Assembly (NCBI GenBank): GCA_036651815.1
Contig: JAVVXB010000029.1
Coordinates: 1 to 38,846 of the forward strand
Length of the DNA: 38,846 bases
Source: JAVVXB01 sp036651815
GTDB lineage: Bacteria; Bacillota; Clostridia; Christensenellales; CAG-138
Direction of reading: 5' to 3'
Shown here: positions 8,143 to 16,904 of the stretch, in pieces
How positions within the stretch are numbered: position 1 is the first letter of the stretch
Layout of the letters: each line of letters begins with the position of its first letter
The notes under the pieces: model-generated
Database searches by the model: none
What the model saw: only the letters and a program-made list of their open reading frames with translations
Told to the model about the DNA's origin: nothing
Made by a program: the position numbers and the translations under genes

Positions 8143-8790
8143 TCAGTCTCCCGGCACAAGGTTGAGCAAGTCCGCCTCATTCGCAACGTTCGTATAAGCA
8201 TCGGGAACATCACCAACAATGATGTTTTCCGCAATGGGTGCAGTCACCTCAACCGTGAGTGTGTGCGATTCTCCCGGCAGAATGACACGCACAGTTGCGA
8301 TCAGTTTAAGATTGATGCGGTGCAGTGTCTGGTTGATGCCTGCACTCCGAAATTCACTGTCGAACGAAGATTTAACCGCACCCGCCGGTGTAAACCGCAT
8401 AGCGATGCGCGGTCCACGCCCAGCCAGTAGCGGGATACCCGTGATCGTTCCTAAGGGTACGGAGATTCCCTGCTCCCCCATCTCCGTGATGCGACCCTGT
8501 GCGGAATTGGCGCAGTCCGCCGCCAGCACGTTTAGCCGTGCGCTATTGGCTTGCAGCAAATACACTTTGCTCTCCGTTGCCCGTATCTGTATAAGCGTGT
8601 CATAATCATATCCATCCGCAACCACCTCCAATATGGCGTCATTCATTGCCTTAGCGGCAGCGGACTGGACGCGTGCGCTGGCCAATCCCACAAGCACAGG
8701 CCGGAGATTTGCATTGATAAAAACAAAACCGCCTACAAGCAGTAGCATCACGGCAAAGGCGGCAATTGTCCATTTGCTTCGTTTTCGCAT
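8143..8790 (-). CDS. yunB: Sporulation protein YunB
   Basis: YunB is a mother-cell sporulation protein of endospore formers, membrane-anchored and of unknown biochemistry. The match is strong: one N-terminal span (residues 6-25), then NANLRPVLVGLASARV, the LQANSARLN segment, VPLGTITGIPLLAGRGPRI, SEFRSAGINQTLHRI and PIAENIIVGDVPDAYTNV. I chose the ATG at 8790, which has GGGGTGATC upstream; the frame extends to 8838 but would overlap the PHP gene. The start lies 28 bases after the PHP gene, so they are probably co-transcribed. A 7-bp hairpin (8128-8144) overlaps the stop codon but lacks a U-run. Confidence 0.9.
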   Translation of the reverse strand: MRKRSKWTIAAFAVMLLLVGGFVFINANLRPVLVGLASARVQSAAAKAMNDAILEVVADGYDYDTLIQIRATESKVYLLQANSARLNVLAADCANSAQGRITEMGEQGISVPLGTITGIPLLAGRGPRIAMRFTPAGAVKSSFDSEFRSAGINQTLHRINLKLIATVRVILPGESHTLTVEVTAPIAENIIVGDVPDAYTNVANEADLLNLVPGD

Positions 8791-8818
8791 ATGATCACCC
8801 CATGGTATCGTATGCGGT

Positions 8819-9670
8819 TTACATAGAATCGGTGTCAAGGCGCGATTGCCGACGTCCCATGAAAAGCATATAGGTTTCGTTCAGTTCCGGCGTATCCCGC
8901 CAGGTACACCCGATGGTCACGCCGGGACGGTTCTTCCCGTGGCTATCGCTGCCACAGGTCACAAGCAGTCCCCGTTGCTTCGCGATGCTCAGCAGAATTT
9001 CTGATTGTCCCTCGGTTGAGGAAGAATGATATGCCTCAATCCCCATGATACCATCCGATACAAGCTGATCGCTCAATTTATGGATGCTCTCGCCACAGTG
9101 AAAGGGATGTGCCCATACCGGTACGCCACCCGCGGCCGTCAGCGTATCAATGACCTCTTCCGGTGTAAAGCGTCGAACCGCATAGAACCCTGGGCATCCG
9201 CGTCTGAGATATCGTGCAAATGCGTCCCGAACATCCGTTGCAAAGCCACCGTTAACCAATGCCATCGCAATGTGCATCCTTGTTATACTACCCGTTGAGT
9301 TTGCCAGATAGGGCCGTACATCACAGCCCACTTTCAACAATTTCTCAAAGATGACCGTGTTGCGTTCCGTCCGCCTTTGCCGTGCGATATCCAGCGCCAC
9401 CACCAATCGGGGATGATTGATATCGATATCCAATCCCAAAATATGCAGTTCAACCGGCCATTCCGTATCCATTTCCACAGCAGGCAATACGACCACGCCA
9501 CAGACTTTTCCTTCTTGCACAGCCTCCAATACGCCCTCCGTACAATCATGATCCGTCAATGCCATAAGACCAATGCTCTCAGCCTTTGCGTTCTTAACCA
9601 CCTGACTGGGTGCATCGTATCCGTCGGATCGATTAGAATGCATGTGCAAATCAAACTTGTGTTGTTCCAT
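8819..9670 (-). CDS. PHP domain phosphoesterase
   Basis: The protein of 283 residues is built of a PHP metal-dependent phosphoesterase domain. Motif I (DLHMHSNRSDG), the TDHDC motif, the E of PAVEMDTEW, the WAHPFH segment and the late GSDSHG supply the usual His/Asp/Glu ligands for a multi-metal centre. In this family (YciV-like) members hydrolyse 3',5'-nucleoside bisphosphates or act as 5'-3' exonucleases on short RNA; the exact substrate here is inferred only. It precedes yunB by 28 bases. Upstream is a terminator (9742-9771) and a possible promoter with TTTACA in its U-run. Confidence 0.88.
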   Translation of the reverse strand: MEQHKFDLHMHSNRSDGYDAPSQVVKNAKAESIGLMALTDHDCTEGVLEAVQEGKVCGVVVLPAVEMDTEWPVELHILGLDIDINHPRLVVALDIARQRRTERNTVIFEKLLKVGCDVRPYLANSTGSITRMHIAMALVNGGFATDVRDAFARYLRRGCPGFYAVRRFTPEEVIDTLTAAGGVPVWAHPFHCGESIHKLSDQLVSDGIMGIEAYHSSSTEGQSEILLSIAKQRGLLVTCGSDSHGKNRPGVTIGCTWRDTPELNETYMLFMGRRQSRLDTDSM

Positions 9671-9734
9671 TATCTCAAATGCTTTCTTTCCCTGCCCTGC
9701 AGAAATATGTTATCAGTCTTCCATTTGTTTTGTA

Positions 9735-9771
9735 AACAAAAGCGGGACGTACGGCGTTGCCGTCCTCCCGC
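9735..9771 (-). terminator. Terminator upstream of the PHP gene
   Basis: On the minus strand, GCGGGA..ACGGC pairs with GCCGT..TCCCGC around an AAC loop and is followed by TTTTGTTT. This is a convincing Rho-independent terminator, 200 bases after ftsH. Next to it, 9724-9740 forms a 7-bp inverted repeat (TTTGTTT, TGT, AAACAAA) whose position would overlap a PHP promoter. Confidence 0.75.
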
Positions 9772-9946
9772 CAGTCTATCAAAAAAGTCCCCTCGAGGTT
9801 TGAATCCGACTCCGGCGGTTCATTTGCCGAAGCCAGATCGCTCAATTCAGGCGGTTTCCTGTGATTTTTGTGATGCGACAACCCGAAAAGGGTTAGGCAA
9901 CAAAATGATTCTGCTATCGAAAATCAATGCATCAACAGCAGTACCA

Positions 9947-9973
9947 AAGGAGGGCGGCGTCACCGTCCTCCTT
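9947..9973 (-). terminator. Hairpin right after ftsH
   Basis: AAGGAGG and CCTCCTT close a stem with a further CGG/CCG helix inside, starting 6 bases after the ftsH stop. The U-run behind it is poor on the minus strand (TTTGG), so it may act as an mRNA-end stabiliser or a weak terminator ahead of the stronger one at 9735-9771. The 170 bases between the two hairpins hold no supported gene. Confidence 0.5.
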
Positions 9974-9979
9974 CGATTT

Positions 9980-12037
9980 TTACTGTTTGTTCTCCTCCGA
10001 AACATGCTCGGCGGAATCCCCTGATTCAACAGGTGTTTTCGGCGTTTGCGTCGCCTTCTCCGCCGCCGATTCAGCATTCTGCTCTTCGGCACGTTTAGCA
10101 GCAGCCTTTTTGCGCTTTTCAATTACTTCCACAGGATCGGCACCCTGGTACACCTGATCAAACTCTTCTCCCGTAACGCGTTCATATTCGATCAGCATAT
10201 TGGCCACGCGATCCAGCGCTTCCATATTGGTGCTGATCGCCGTCTTTGCGCGCTCGTACTGTTCATCAAGAATTTTGCGCACCTCATCATCTACGGTAGC
10301 CGCAAGAGACTCGCTATAATTGCGCTGGTGTCCCCAATCCTTGGCGATAAAGACTTCTTCCTGACCACCGAGGAACATGGGTCCGATCGATTCGCTCATC
10401 CCGTACTCAGTCACCATCTTGTGCGCAATCTCGCTGGACTGTTGCAAATCGTTGTACGCGCCGGTGGAGACATCCTCAAATTTGAGCTGTTCCGCAACGC
10501 GTCCGCCCAATGCCATTGCAATGCGGTCAAGCAGCTTGTTCTTCGTCACGTGCATCATGTCCTCCTTGGGCAGATACATCGTATAGCCCGCAGCCATCCC
10601 GCGGGGAACAATGCTTACCTCATGTACAGGATCGCAGCCCTTCAGCTTGAGCGAAACAATGGCGTGACCAGCCTCATGGTAAGCCGTGATGCGCTTATCG
10701 GATTCCGTTATCACACGGCTACGCTTCTCCGGACCCATCTGCACGCGGGTCGTGGCTTCCTCCAGCTCCACCATGGTAATCTTTTTAAGGCCTGCCCGTG
10801 CGGTAAGAATGGCTGCTTCATTCAGTACGTTTTCCAAATCCGCACCCGTAAAGCCCGGAGTTCGCTTGGCGAGTACCCCCAGATCCACATCCGCCGCAAA
10901 CGGTTTGTTGCGTGCATGCACCTTAAGGATTTCCTCGCGTCCCTTCACATCCGGATAGCTGACCGTAATCTGGCGGTCAAAGCGACCGGGACGGAGCAAT
11001 GCAGGATCCAGAATGTCCGGCCGGTTTGTCGCCGCGATGACAACGATGCCCTCGTTCGGCGCAAACCCATCCATCTCCACCAGCAGCTGATTGAGCGTCT
11101 GCTCCCGTTCATCGTGACCGCCGCCCATACCTGCGCCGCGATGGCGGCCAACAGCGTCGATTTCATCAATAAACAAAATGGCAGGCGTGCTACGTTTTGC
11201 CGTAATAAACAGATCCCGCACGCGGCTTGCGCCAACGCCAACGAACATCTCCACAAAATCGGAACCGGAAATGCTGAAAAAGGGAACCTTTGCCTCGCCG
11301 GCTACCGCCTTTGCAAGCAGCGTCTTACCGGTTCCTGGCGGGCCCACCAGCAAAACCCCCTTGGGAATGCGTGCGCCGATTGCATTGAAGCGAGAAGGAT
11401 CTCGCATGAAATCGACAATCTCCTTGAGTTCCTCCTTCTCCTCATCCGCACCGGCAACATCCGCAAAGGTCACATGCATCTTGTCGCCGATCTGCATCTT
11501 TGCGCGGGATTTCCCGAAATTCATCATCTGTTTGCCGCCACCCTGCTGACGCATCAGAAAATAATAGAATACGCCGAACGCACCGAATATTAGAATATAC
11601 GGCAGAATGATCGACCAGATGGATTCCTCCTGCAGCTTGGATTCGTAAGCAAAAGAGTAATCCGCGCTGGAAACCTCGTCCACTGTGGCGAATTTATCCG
11701 GATTGGCCGCATACACAATGGCCGCCATATCCGATCGGAAGGTCGCTTCCGACGGAATCACCGCATAGAATTCCGCTTTCTTTGGCAGATCCTTCATCTC
11801 AAATTTGCTGCCCGCATACAGGCCATAGATCTCCCGATAGTTCACCTGTATCGCTTTGATGGTCTTTGCATCGCCGGCACCTTCGCCCATTTCCGTCCGC
11901 TGCACCATCTGTAGGAAAGCGGTGTTGTAATCCAGCGTGTCCGGTTTCTTTCCACCTGGGTTCATCCCGGACACCATCATGATGATGGCTCCAAAAAGCA
12001 GCACCCAGATGATTGCCGTCATAACTTTCTTGTTCAA
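9980..12037 (-). CDS. ftsH: ATP-dependent zinc metalloprotease FtsH
   Basis: FtsH is a hexameric membrane AAA+ protease that degrades misfolded membrane proteins and regulatory proteins. Numbering from an ATG at 12052, two membrane spans lie at residues 10-30 and 143-165 with an extracytoplasmic domain between. Walker A GPPGTGKT is at 237-244, Walker B ILFIDEIDA near 292-300, the zinc motif HEAGH at 459-463, and the third ligand Asp in GAYNDL near 535. I prefer the TTG at 12037 because GGAGG lies 8 bases before it and it gives the usual MNKK start; the ATG at 12052 lacks a ribosome binding site. The last 60 residues are a charged Ala/Glu/Lys tail. It follows hpt in the conserved tilS-hpt-ftsH order. 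Confidence 0.97.
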   Translation of the reverse strand: MNKKVMTAIIWVLLFGAIIMMVSGMNPGGKKPDTLDYNTAFLQMVQRTEMGEGAGDAKTIKAIQVNYREIYGLYAGSKFEMKDLPKKAEFYAVIPSEATFRSDMAAIVYAANPDKFATVDEVSSADYSFAYESKLQEESIWSIILPYILIFGAFGVFYYFLMRQQGGGKQMMNFGKSRAKMQIGDKMHVTFADVAGADEEKEELKEIVDFMRDPSRFNAIGARIPKGVLLVGPPGTGKTLLAKAVAGEAKVPFFSISGSDFVEMFVGVGASRVRDLFITAKRSTPAILFIDEIDAVGRHRGAGMGGGHDEREQTLNQLLVEMDGFAPNEGIVVIAATNRPDILDPALLRPGRFDRQITVSYPDVKGREEILKVHARNKPFAADVDLGVLAKRTPGFTGADLENVLNEAAILTARAGLKKITMVELEEATTRVQMGPEKRSRVITESDKRITAYHEAGHAIVSLKLKGCDPVHEVSIVPRGMAAGYTMYLPKEDMMHVTKNKLLDRIAMALGGRVAEQLKFEDVSTGAYNDLQQSSEIAHKMVTEYGMSESIGPMFLGGQEEVFIAKDWGHQRNYSESLAATVDDEVRKILDEQYERAKTAISTNMEALDRVANMLIEYERVTGEEFDQVYQGADPVEVIEKRKKAAAKRAEEQNAESAAEKATQTPKTPVESGDSAEHVSEENKQ

Positions 12038-12167
12038 AAAAATATCCTCCATTTGCAGTAGGCATAGTTTCCCCGCCGCAGATCATTCTTTTTCTTTCCG
12101 CCTGAAAAGAAAAAAATTAAAAGAAAGCAGCGTCTCGCACCCGCGCATGTTCGCAGGTTATATTGGT

Positions 12168-12731
12168 TTAGTTCTCATATACCGATGGCTTCAGCACGCC
12201 GACATACGGCAGATTGCGATAGATCCCCGCAAAATCCAGTCCGTAACCAACCACGAACTTATTTGGGATGATAAAGCCGCAGTAATCGGGCGTAATATCG
12301 CACTCCCTACGCTCCGGCTTATCGAGTAAACAGCACACCTTCAGGGAGGCAGGATTGCGGCTCTCCAGCAGCTTGGTCAAATGCGACAGTGTCAGTCCGC
12401 TGTCCATAATGTCTTCTGCAATGATCACATGCTTACCGGTGATGGACGTATCAATGTCCTTAGTAATGCGCACAATACCGGAAGTCTTCCGTTCATTGCC
12501 ATAGCTCGAGATTCCCATGAACTCATATTGCACCGGAATTGTCATAGCCCGCGCCAAATCTGCAAAAAACACACATGCGCCCTTGAGAATGCAAATGAGA
12601 ATAACATCGTGGCCGCAGTTGGCATAATCCTTGGAAATCTGATCTCCAAGTTCCTTGATGCGTGCCTTAATGGTTTCTTCGCTGAGCAGAATCTCCGCAA
12701 CATCCTTGCTCATGTCCTGCGACATGTTCAT
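12168..12731 (-). CDS. hpt: Hypoxanthine phosphoribosyltransferase
   Basis: The enzyme salvages hypoxanthine or guanine with PRPP to give IMP or GMP. The PRPP-binding signature VIIAEDIMDSGLTL is intact, as are the LKGACVFFADLARA segment and the late GYGLDFAGIYRNLPYVGVLK that closes the purine pocket. Length (187) is normal. Two in-frame ATGs compete: 12731 and 12725; AAGGG is better spaced for the second. It starts just 6 bases after tilS ends, so the two are co-translated. The 130 bases before ftsH contain a pyrimidine/purine hairpin but no promoter that I trust. Confidence 0.95.
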   Translation of the reverse strand: MNMSQDMSKDVAEILLSEETIKARIKELGDQISKDYANCGHDVILICILKGACVFFADLARAMTIPVQYEFMGISSYGNERKTSGIVRITKDIDTSITGKHVIIAEDIMDSGLTLSHLTKLLESRNPASLKVCCLLDKPERRECDITPDYCGFIIPNKFVVGYGLDFAGIYRNLPYVGVLKPSVYEN

Positions 12732-12737
12732 CTTCCC

Positions 12738-14069
12738 TTACCCCCTACAATAAACTATATGTAAAATTCGTTTCGTTCCATCCGTAATCCTAGCCTGTTG
12801 GCAAATGGCCAATCCGGCCGCATAATAGACCGTGCTACCGCTTGCCAGCAGCGGAATATCTCGTTTTTGCCTCGGTATTTTTCGATCCGTCATCACATCG
12901 GACAGTTTTCGCATCCCGGGTGTCCCCAACGGCTGAAACCGATCTCCGTTTCTTCTTGTGCGTACAACCGCATGCTCCGGCAGACAGTCCACATCTAGAA
13001 AAGCTTCGTTCCCGTCTTGGGGTGTCCACCACCGCTGCGCTTGCTCTGAGAGAAAACGCCCACCGGGGAATGCTGTCTCGCCGTTTAACACAAAGGGTGT
13101 TTCATATGCCGTTTGTTCGGGATACGTGCCAATATACAACCGTTTATCATCCACCCAAGCATGCTTTCCCTGACGCAGTTCAATGCAGGTTCCCGTCTGC
13201 GCCCCTGCCAGATCGCAGACCCGGCAGATATCTGCCTGCGTGACATCTGCGCTGAGAGAAAGCAATCGTTTTTTCACAACCCTTGCACGGATCGGTTCCG
13301 GCAATGCCACCAGTCCTCTGCGATCGTATCCGTCCTCCGCAAACAAAGTTTGCGCCGCCGCTTCAGCAATCGTGTTCAGATATCGTTCGTCGGCATCCGC
13401 AAGGCGCGCTGTCTTGCAAAGCGCATCCGCAACCGTTGGATTAAACGTCTTCATCAACGGCAGCAGCTCGTTTCGGATGCGATTGCGTGTCTGTCTGTTT
13501 TCCGCATTGGTCGCGTCCGTGCGATACCCCTGCCCACACTGTGACAAATATGTTTCAATCTCTCCCCGTGAAACCGTGAGAAACGGCCGAACAATATCGC
13601 CGCTACGCAGTTGCATGCCAGTCAGGCCAGATAATCCGCACCCGCGCAAAAGGTGCATCAGCACCGTTTCGGCCTGATCGTCCCGGTGATGTGCTACTGC
13701 AATACAGTCTGCGTTCGTTTCTGCTTTCACCCGCCGCAAGAATGTATATCGCAACGTCCGCGCCGCTTGCTCCAGCGTCTCTCCGGTCGTCTTGGCAGCG
13801 GTGGGTACATCAACGTAGTCAACCGTCAGCGGAATACCCAGCCGTGCGCACAGCACTTGGCAAAAGCGTACATCGGTGTCGGCATCCGCACCGCGGATAC
13901 CGTGGTGTAAATGCGCGGCACACAAACCGGAAAATACGTCCTCCTGTAGTAATGAATAGAGCATCAGCAACAGCGCAGTGGAGTCCGCGCCGCCCGACAG
14001 CCCGACCAGCACCGTGTCATCACGACAAATTCCACAGTCATTCAACATGGTTTTGGTCAATAATTGCAC
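12738..14069 (-). CDS. tilS: tRNA(Ile)-lysidine synthase
   Basis: TilS attaches lysine to C34 of tRNA-Ile(CAU) so that it reads AUA; the gene is normally essential. The N-terminal ATP-pyrophosphatase domain has the P-loop motif SGGADS at about residues 25-30 and the HHGIRGADADTDVRFC and AVAHHRDDQAETVLMHLLRG motifs. The C-terminal substrate-binding domains follow (GMRKLSDVMTDRKIPRQKRDIPLL near the end). Length (443) is usual for the long form. The start codon is GTG at 14069, 10 bases after GGGG. It is first in the operon with hpt and ftsH. Confidence 0.95.
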   Translation of the reverse strand: MQLLTKTMLNDCGICRDDTVLVGLSGGADSTALLLMLYSLLQEDVFSGLCAAHLHHGIRGADADTDVRFCQVLCARLGIPLTVDYVDVPTAAKTTGETLEQAARTLRYTFLRRVKAETNADCIAVAHHRDDQAETVLMHLLRGCGLSGLTGMQLRSGDIVRPFLTVSRGEIETYLSQCGQGYRTDATNAENRQTRNRIRNELLPLMKTFNPTVADALCKTARLADADERYLNTIAEAAAQTLFAEDGYDRRGLVALPEPIRARVVKKRLLSLSADVTQADICRVCDLAGAQTGTCIELRQGKHAWVDDKRLYIGTYPEQTAYETPFVLNGETAFPGGRFLSEQAQRWWTPQDGNEAFLDVDCLPEHAVVRTRRNGDRFQPLGTPGMRKLSDVMTDRKIPRQKRDIPLLASGSTVYYAAGLAICQQARITDGTKRILHIVYCRG

Positions 14070-14100
14070 CGCATACTACCCCATAATGATATTGCATATT

Positions 14101-14129
14101 ATTCTACCCGCTAACGCAGGATTTGACAA
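14101..14129 (-). promoter_or_regulatory. Promoter of tilS-hpt-ftsH
   Basis: On the minus strand, TTGTCA (14129-14124) and TAGAAT (14106-14101) are 17 bases apart, about 32 bases before the GTG start. It diverges from the radC promoter 50 bases away. Confidence 0.7.
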
Positions 14130-14175
14130 GAGTGAAGCGAAAATTACACGTTGACTTCATATTGAATACATGTTT

Positions 14176-14205
14176 TTGACAAAATATGCCTTTCCGGGAT
14201 ATGAT
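14176..14205 (+). promoter_or_regulatory. Promoter of radC
   Basis: TTGACA (14176-14181) and TATGAT (14200-14205) are 18 bases apart, 33 bases before the chosen start codon. Confidence 0.75.
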
Positions 14206-14238
14206 ATCGTCAACGTTACAAGAAAGGGCATTTTTCTT

Positions 14239-15027
14239 ATGCCGGACATCCCGCACACAGGTCACCGGGAGCGCATCCGCAGTCGCTATGCCGAAACTGG
14301 CGGGGACGGCTTCCTTGATTATCAGCTTTTGGAGCTCCTTTTGACTTATTCGATTCCGCGGCGAGATACCAATGAGCTGGCGCATGCGCTGCTGGATCGT
14401 TTTGGTTCGCTCTCAGGCGTATTGGGTGCGGAAGTTCGCCAGTTGATGCTCGTAGAGGGCATTGGCGAAAGCACCGCCATCTTTTTGCATTTGCACGGGA
14501 CACTGCAAGAACGGCTTGCATTGGAAAAGCTCAACAACGCACGCGGGCGTGTCGCCCTCACCACCCCGCTTTATGCAGCGCAGTTTGCACGCGCCAAGAT
14601 GCGAGGCTTTGGTTATGAAACGGTTCTTGCCACGTGCCTCAACAGCCGCCGTGAAGTTCTGCATACTGAGATCTTGCAGCGCGGTTCCCTGACTGAAGCG
14701 CAAGTTTATCCCCGCGCCATTGCAGAAATTGCGCTCTTACGGCGCGCCCACGCAGTTCTGCTCATACATAACCATCCCTCTGGCAATCCGTCTCCCTCAT
14801 CGGAGGATGCTGATGTAACGGTTGGCGTCAGGGCTGCGCTCGGCAGCATCGGTGCGCAGTTGATGGATCATCTCATTGTAGGCGATCCATTTGTATACAG
14901 TTTCTCTGCGGATGTCGTGCTCAATTTATCCGATGGCGCGCTGTCTGCCATGCGCATCGATGATTTTCAGGCCAGCCGCGCCAATCCGCCGCAACCCATA
15001 TTGAAAAAAGTCATGGAACAGTATTGA
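14239..15027 (+). CDS. radC: RadC family JAMM domain protein
   Basis: This 262-residue protein has the two-part RadC layout: an N-terminal helix-hairpin-helix-like region (residues 20-90) and a C-terminal JAMM/MPN metal-binding domain. The metal motif is complete: HNHPSGNPSPSSED near residues 176-189, with the upstream Glu in the TEILQRGSLTEAQVYPR segment. Despite the name, a direct role in recombination repair is not established for this family. I chose the ATG at 14239 (AAGGG upstream, within the transcript from the promoter at 14176); an ATG at 14170 lies upstream of the likely transcription start. It is monocistronic and closed by a terminator. Confidence 0.93.
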   Translation: MPDIPHTGHRERIRSRYAETGGDGFLDYQLLELLLTYSIPRRDTNELAHALLDRFGSLSGVLGAEVRQLMLVEGIGESTAIFLHLHGTLQERLALEKLNNARGRVALTTPLYAAQFARAKMRGFGYETVLATCLNSRREVLHTEILQRGSLTEAQVYPRAIAEIALLRRAHAVLLIHNHPSGNPSPSSEDADVTVGVRAALGSIGAQLMDHLIVGDPFVYSFSADVVLNLSDGALSAMRIDDFQASRANPPQPILKKVMEQY

Positions 15028-15039
15028 ACGTTCCCAAGA

Positions 15040-15078
15040 AAAAGCGCTTTCATCTATCAACCTTGATGAAAGCGTTTT
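15040..15078. terminator. Bidirectional terminator between radC and the SIMPL gene
   Basis: CGCTTTCATC (15045-15054) pairs perfectly with GATGAAAGCG (15065-15074), flanked by AAA and TTTT. On either strand a T-run follows, so it serves the convergent radC and SIMPL units. Confidence 0.85.
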
Positions 15079-15142
15079 GTATGGAAGCATCCCACAACGT
15101 TCCCGTTGCAGCATCTTCCTAGCAACCGAAACGCACCATCTG

Positions 15143-15865
15143 TTATTTGATCAAGAACCGCACCGTCACCTTGGCGTTCACCGCAATGGCACTCGTCTCA
15201 AAATCCACGCCAACCAGTTTGCTGTCATCATGCGGCGTTTCCTCAACGCCACTCACCATGCCAAGCGTCACGTTTCCCGCATCCGCAATGGTCTGCGCTT
15301 TCTGCCGTGCATCGGACATGGCGGCCTGCAACGCATTTTGGTACGCCGTCGAAGAGTCGGCCAAGCTGTAGGTAATGCTCTTTAGTTCACAGATTGCCGC
15401 ATCGATAATACCGGACATGACGGTGTTGGCCGTGCTGACATCGTTGGCCGTAATGATCACAATATCCGTAGCCGCATAACCCGTAATCGCGCCATCGTTT
15501 ACCCGTTGCTGCGCCGTGATGGTTGTGCCCGCATTGGTAATGTCTCTGTCCAGCACGCCAAGCGTCTTGGCCACTTCGTAGACGCTGGCAAGATTTGTGT
15601 CACAGCGCTCGCTGGCTTGCTCCGCAGTATCTGCCGTACCGGAAACGCCGATCGTAATCGTGGCATAATCTGGAGAAACGATCACCTCGCCATATCCGCC
15701 GACCACAATGATATGCTCCGGCGCAGCCTGCTCGTTATTCACAATTACCTCAGGCGCTATAGGCTTTGGCGTAGGACCGGGTTTAATCTCCTCCGCTGCC
15801 TTGCAGCCAAGCATAAGCATCGCTGTGAGAACAGCAGTGGCCAGCCAGATGTGTGCATGTTTCAT
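15143..15865 (-). CDS. SIMPL domain (DUF541) lipoprotein
   Basis: The 240-residue protein starts with a lipoprotein signal (MKHAHIW, hydrophobic run, lipobox MLGC with Cys at 21) and a Pro-rich linker, so it should be anchored outside the membrane. The body is a SIMPL/DUF541 domain: VGGYGEVIVSPDYATITIGV, then AEQASERCDTNLASV, and the C-terminal ARQKAQTIADAGNVTLGMVSGV. Homologues (BP26, YggE) form oligomeric rings or are linked to stress, but no general biochemical activity is known. It follows the dehydrogenase gene after 11 bases, so they form an operon. Confidence 0.88.
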   Translation of the reverse strand: MKHAHIWLATAVLTAMLMLGCKAAEEIKPGPTPKPIAPEVIVNNEQAAPEHIIVVGGYGEVIVSPDYATITIGVSGTADTAEQASERCDTNLASVYEVAKTLGVLDRDITNAGTTITAQQRVNDGAITGYAATDIVIITANDVSTANTVMSGIIDAAICELKSITYSLADSSTAYQNALQAAMSDARQKAQTIADAGNVTLGMVSGVEETPHDDSKLVGVDFETSAIAVNAKVTVRFLIK

Positions 15866-15876
15866 AGTAGCGCCTC

Positions 15877-16824
15877 CTAGTCCACGCGGTGAATGGGTGT
15901 TCCGTTCAAAAACGCTTCCAGGTTTTCTTCTGCAATCCGCATCAGGCGCACCCTAGTTGCTTGCGGCGCCCAGGCAATGTGCGGAGTGATGATGCAATTT
16001 GGTGTATTAAGCAGCGGGTTGTTGCGGCTGATGGGTTCCCGTTCGGCCACATCCACCGCCGCCGCAAACAGTTTTCCATCGGTCAGCGCATCCGCCAAAT
16101 CCTGTGCATTGATCAGTTGTCCACGGGCGGTGTTGAGCAAAACCGCGCCTGTTTTCATCTTTGCAATCGTATCGGCGTTGATGATACCCATCGTATCCGC
16201 CTTTGCGGGACAATGTAGGCTCAGCACATCGGAACGCCGAAGTAGCTCATCAAAGGGCACATATTCGCCCACAAAATCCGGGTATTCATGGGGACTTGTC
16301 CCAAGAACGCGCATATTGAACGCCTGGGCAATTTTCGCAGTAGCGCGGCCTATGCTGCCCGTACCGAGTACCCCGAAGGTCAAGCCGGCCAGTTCAGTCA
16401 GCGGATAATCCCAGAAACAGTAATCCGGCGCGGCCATCCAGCGCCCCTTGTGAACCTCGCGGCTGTGGTGACCCACTTGGTTGCAGACCTCCAGCAGCAG
16501 CGCAATGGTCATCTGCGCCACCGCGTCCGTTCCATAACCAGGCACATTGGTCGCCACAATGCCCTGCTTGCGGATAGCCGCAAGATCCAGCACATCATAA
16601 CCGGTTGCCAACACTCCGATATATTTCAAGTTTGCCGCCCGCTCGAGATCCGCTGCGGTAATTCTCGTCTTATTGGTAAACGCAACATCCGCGCCATTCA
16701 AGCGCTCCGCCGTGCAATCCGGCGGCGTGCGATCATAAATTGATAACGTTCCAAATCGCTTGATTCCGTCCCAGCTCAAATCACCGGGATTCAGCGCATA
16801 TCCATCCAGTACTACGATCTGCAT
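15877..16824 (-). CDS. D-2-hydroxyacid dehydrogenase (glycerate dehydrogenase-like)
   Basis: This NAD-dependent enzyme of 315 residues most resembles glycerate/hydroxypyruvate reductases. The Rossmann motif is GVLGTGSIGRATAKIA near residues 150-165. The catalytic triad is visible: Arg in NTARGQLINAQDL, Glu in DVAEREP, His in ITPHIAWA. The N-terminal substrate domain contains the family-typical VLATGYDVLDLAA. SD GAGGGAG stands 7 bases before the ATG, and a good promoter precedes it (16873-16901). The final codon is followed by TAG. The true substrate (hydroxypyruvate, glyoxylate or another 2-oxoacid) cannot be told from sequence. Confidence 0.92.
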   Translation of the reverse strand: MQIVVLDGYALNPGDLSWDGIKRFGTLSIYDRTPPDCTAERLNGADVAFTNKTRITAADLERAANLKYIGVLATGYDVLDLAAIRKQGIVATNVPGYGTDAVAQMTIALLLEVCNQVGHHSREVHKGRWMAAPDYCFWDYPLTELAGLTFGVLGTGSIGRATAKIAQAFNMRVLGTSPHEYPDFVGEYVPFDELLRRSDVLSLHCPAKADTMGIINADTIAKMKTGAVLLNTARGQLINAQDLADALTDGKLFAAAVDVAEREPISRNNPLLNTPNCIITPHIAWAPQATRVRLMRIAEENLEAFLNGTPIHRVD

Positions 16825-16872
16825 GCATAGACTCCCTCGCTTTCTATCTGTTGCTTAAGTATAATGCATCTA

Positions 16873-16901
16873 AGTATAGCGCATCGAACAGTTGCTGACA
16901 A
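16873..16901 (-). promoter_or_regulatory. Promoter of the 2-hydroxyacid dehydrogenase operon
   Basis: On the minus strand, TTGTCA (16901-16896) and TATACT (16878-16873) are 17 bases apart. The -35 box ends only 3 bases from the edge of the 66-bp repeat array. Confidence 0.75.
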
Positions 16902-16904
16902 GCG

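Noticed and set aside
8128..8144. 7-bp hairpin GAAAACG/CGTTTTC as terminator of yunB
   Set aside because: It overlaps the stop codon and has no U-run behind it.
9229..9240. SOS-box-like GAACATCCGTTG
   Set aside because: It lies inside the PHP coding region, away from any promoter; one such near-match is expected by chance.
9675..9881. 68-codon minus-strand ORF between ftsH and the PHP gene
   Set aside because: It starts with TTG, lacks a ribosome binding site, and a strong terminator hairpin (9742-9771) lies inside it.
10046..11593. 515-codon plus-strand ORF
   Set aside because: It lies wholly antisense to ftsH, has no family motifs, and is a reflection of ftsH codon use.
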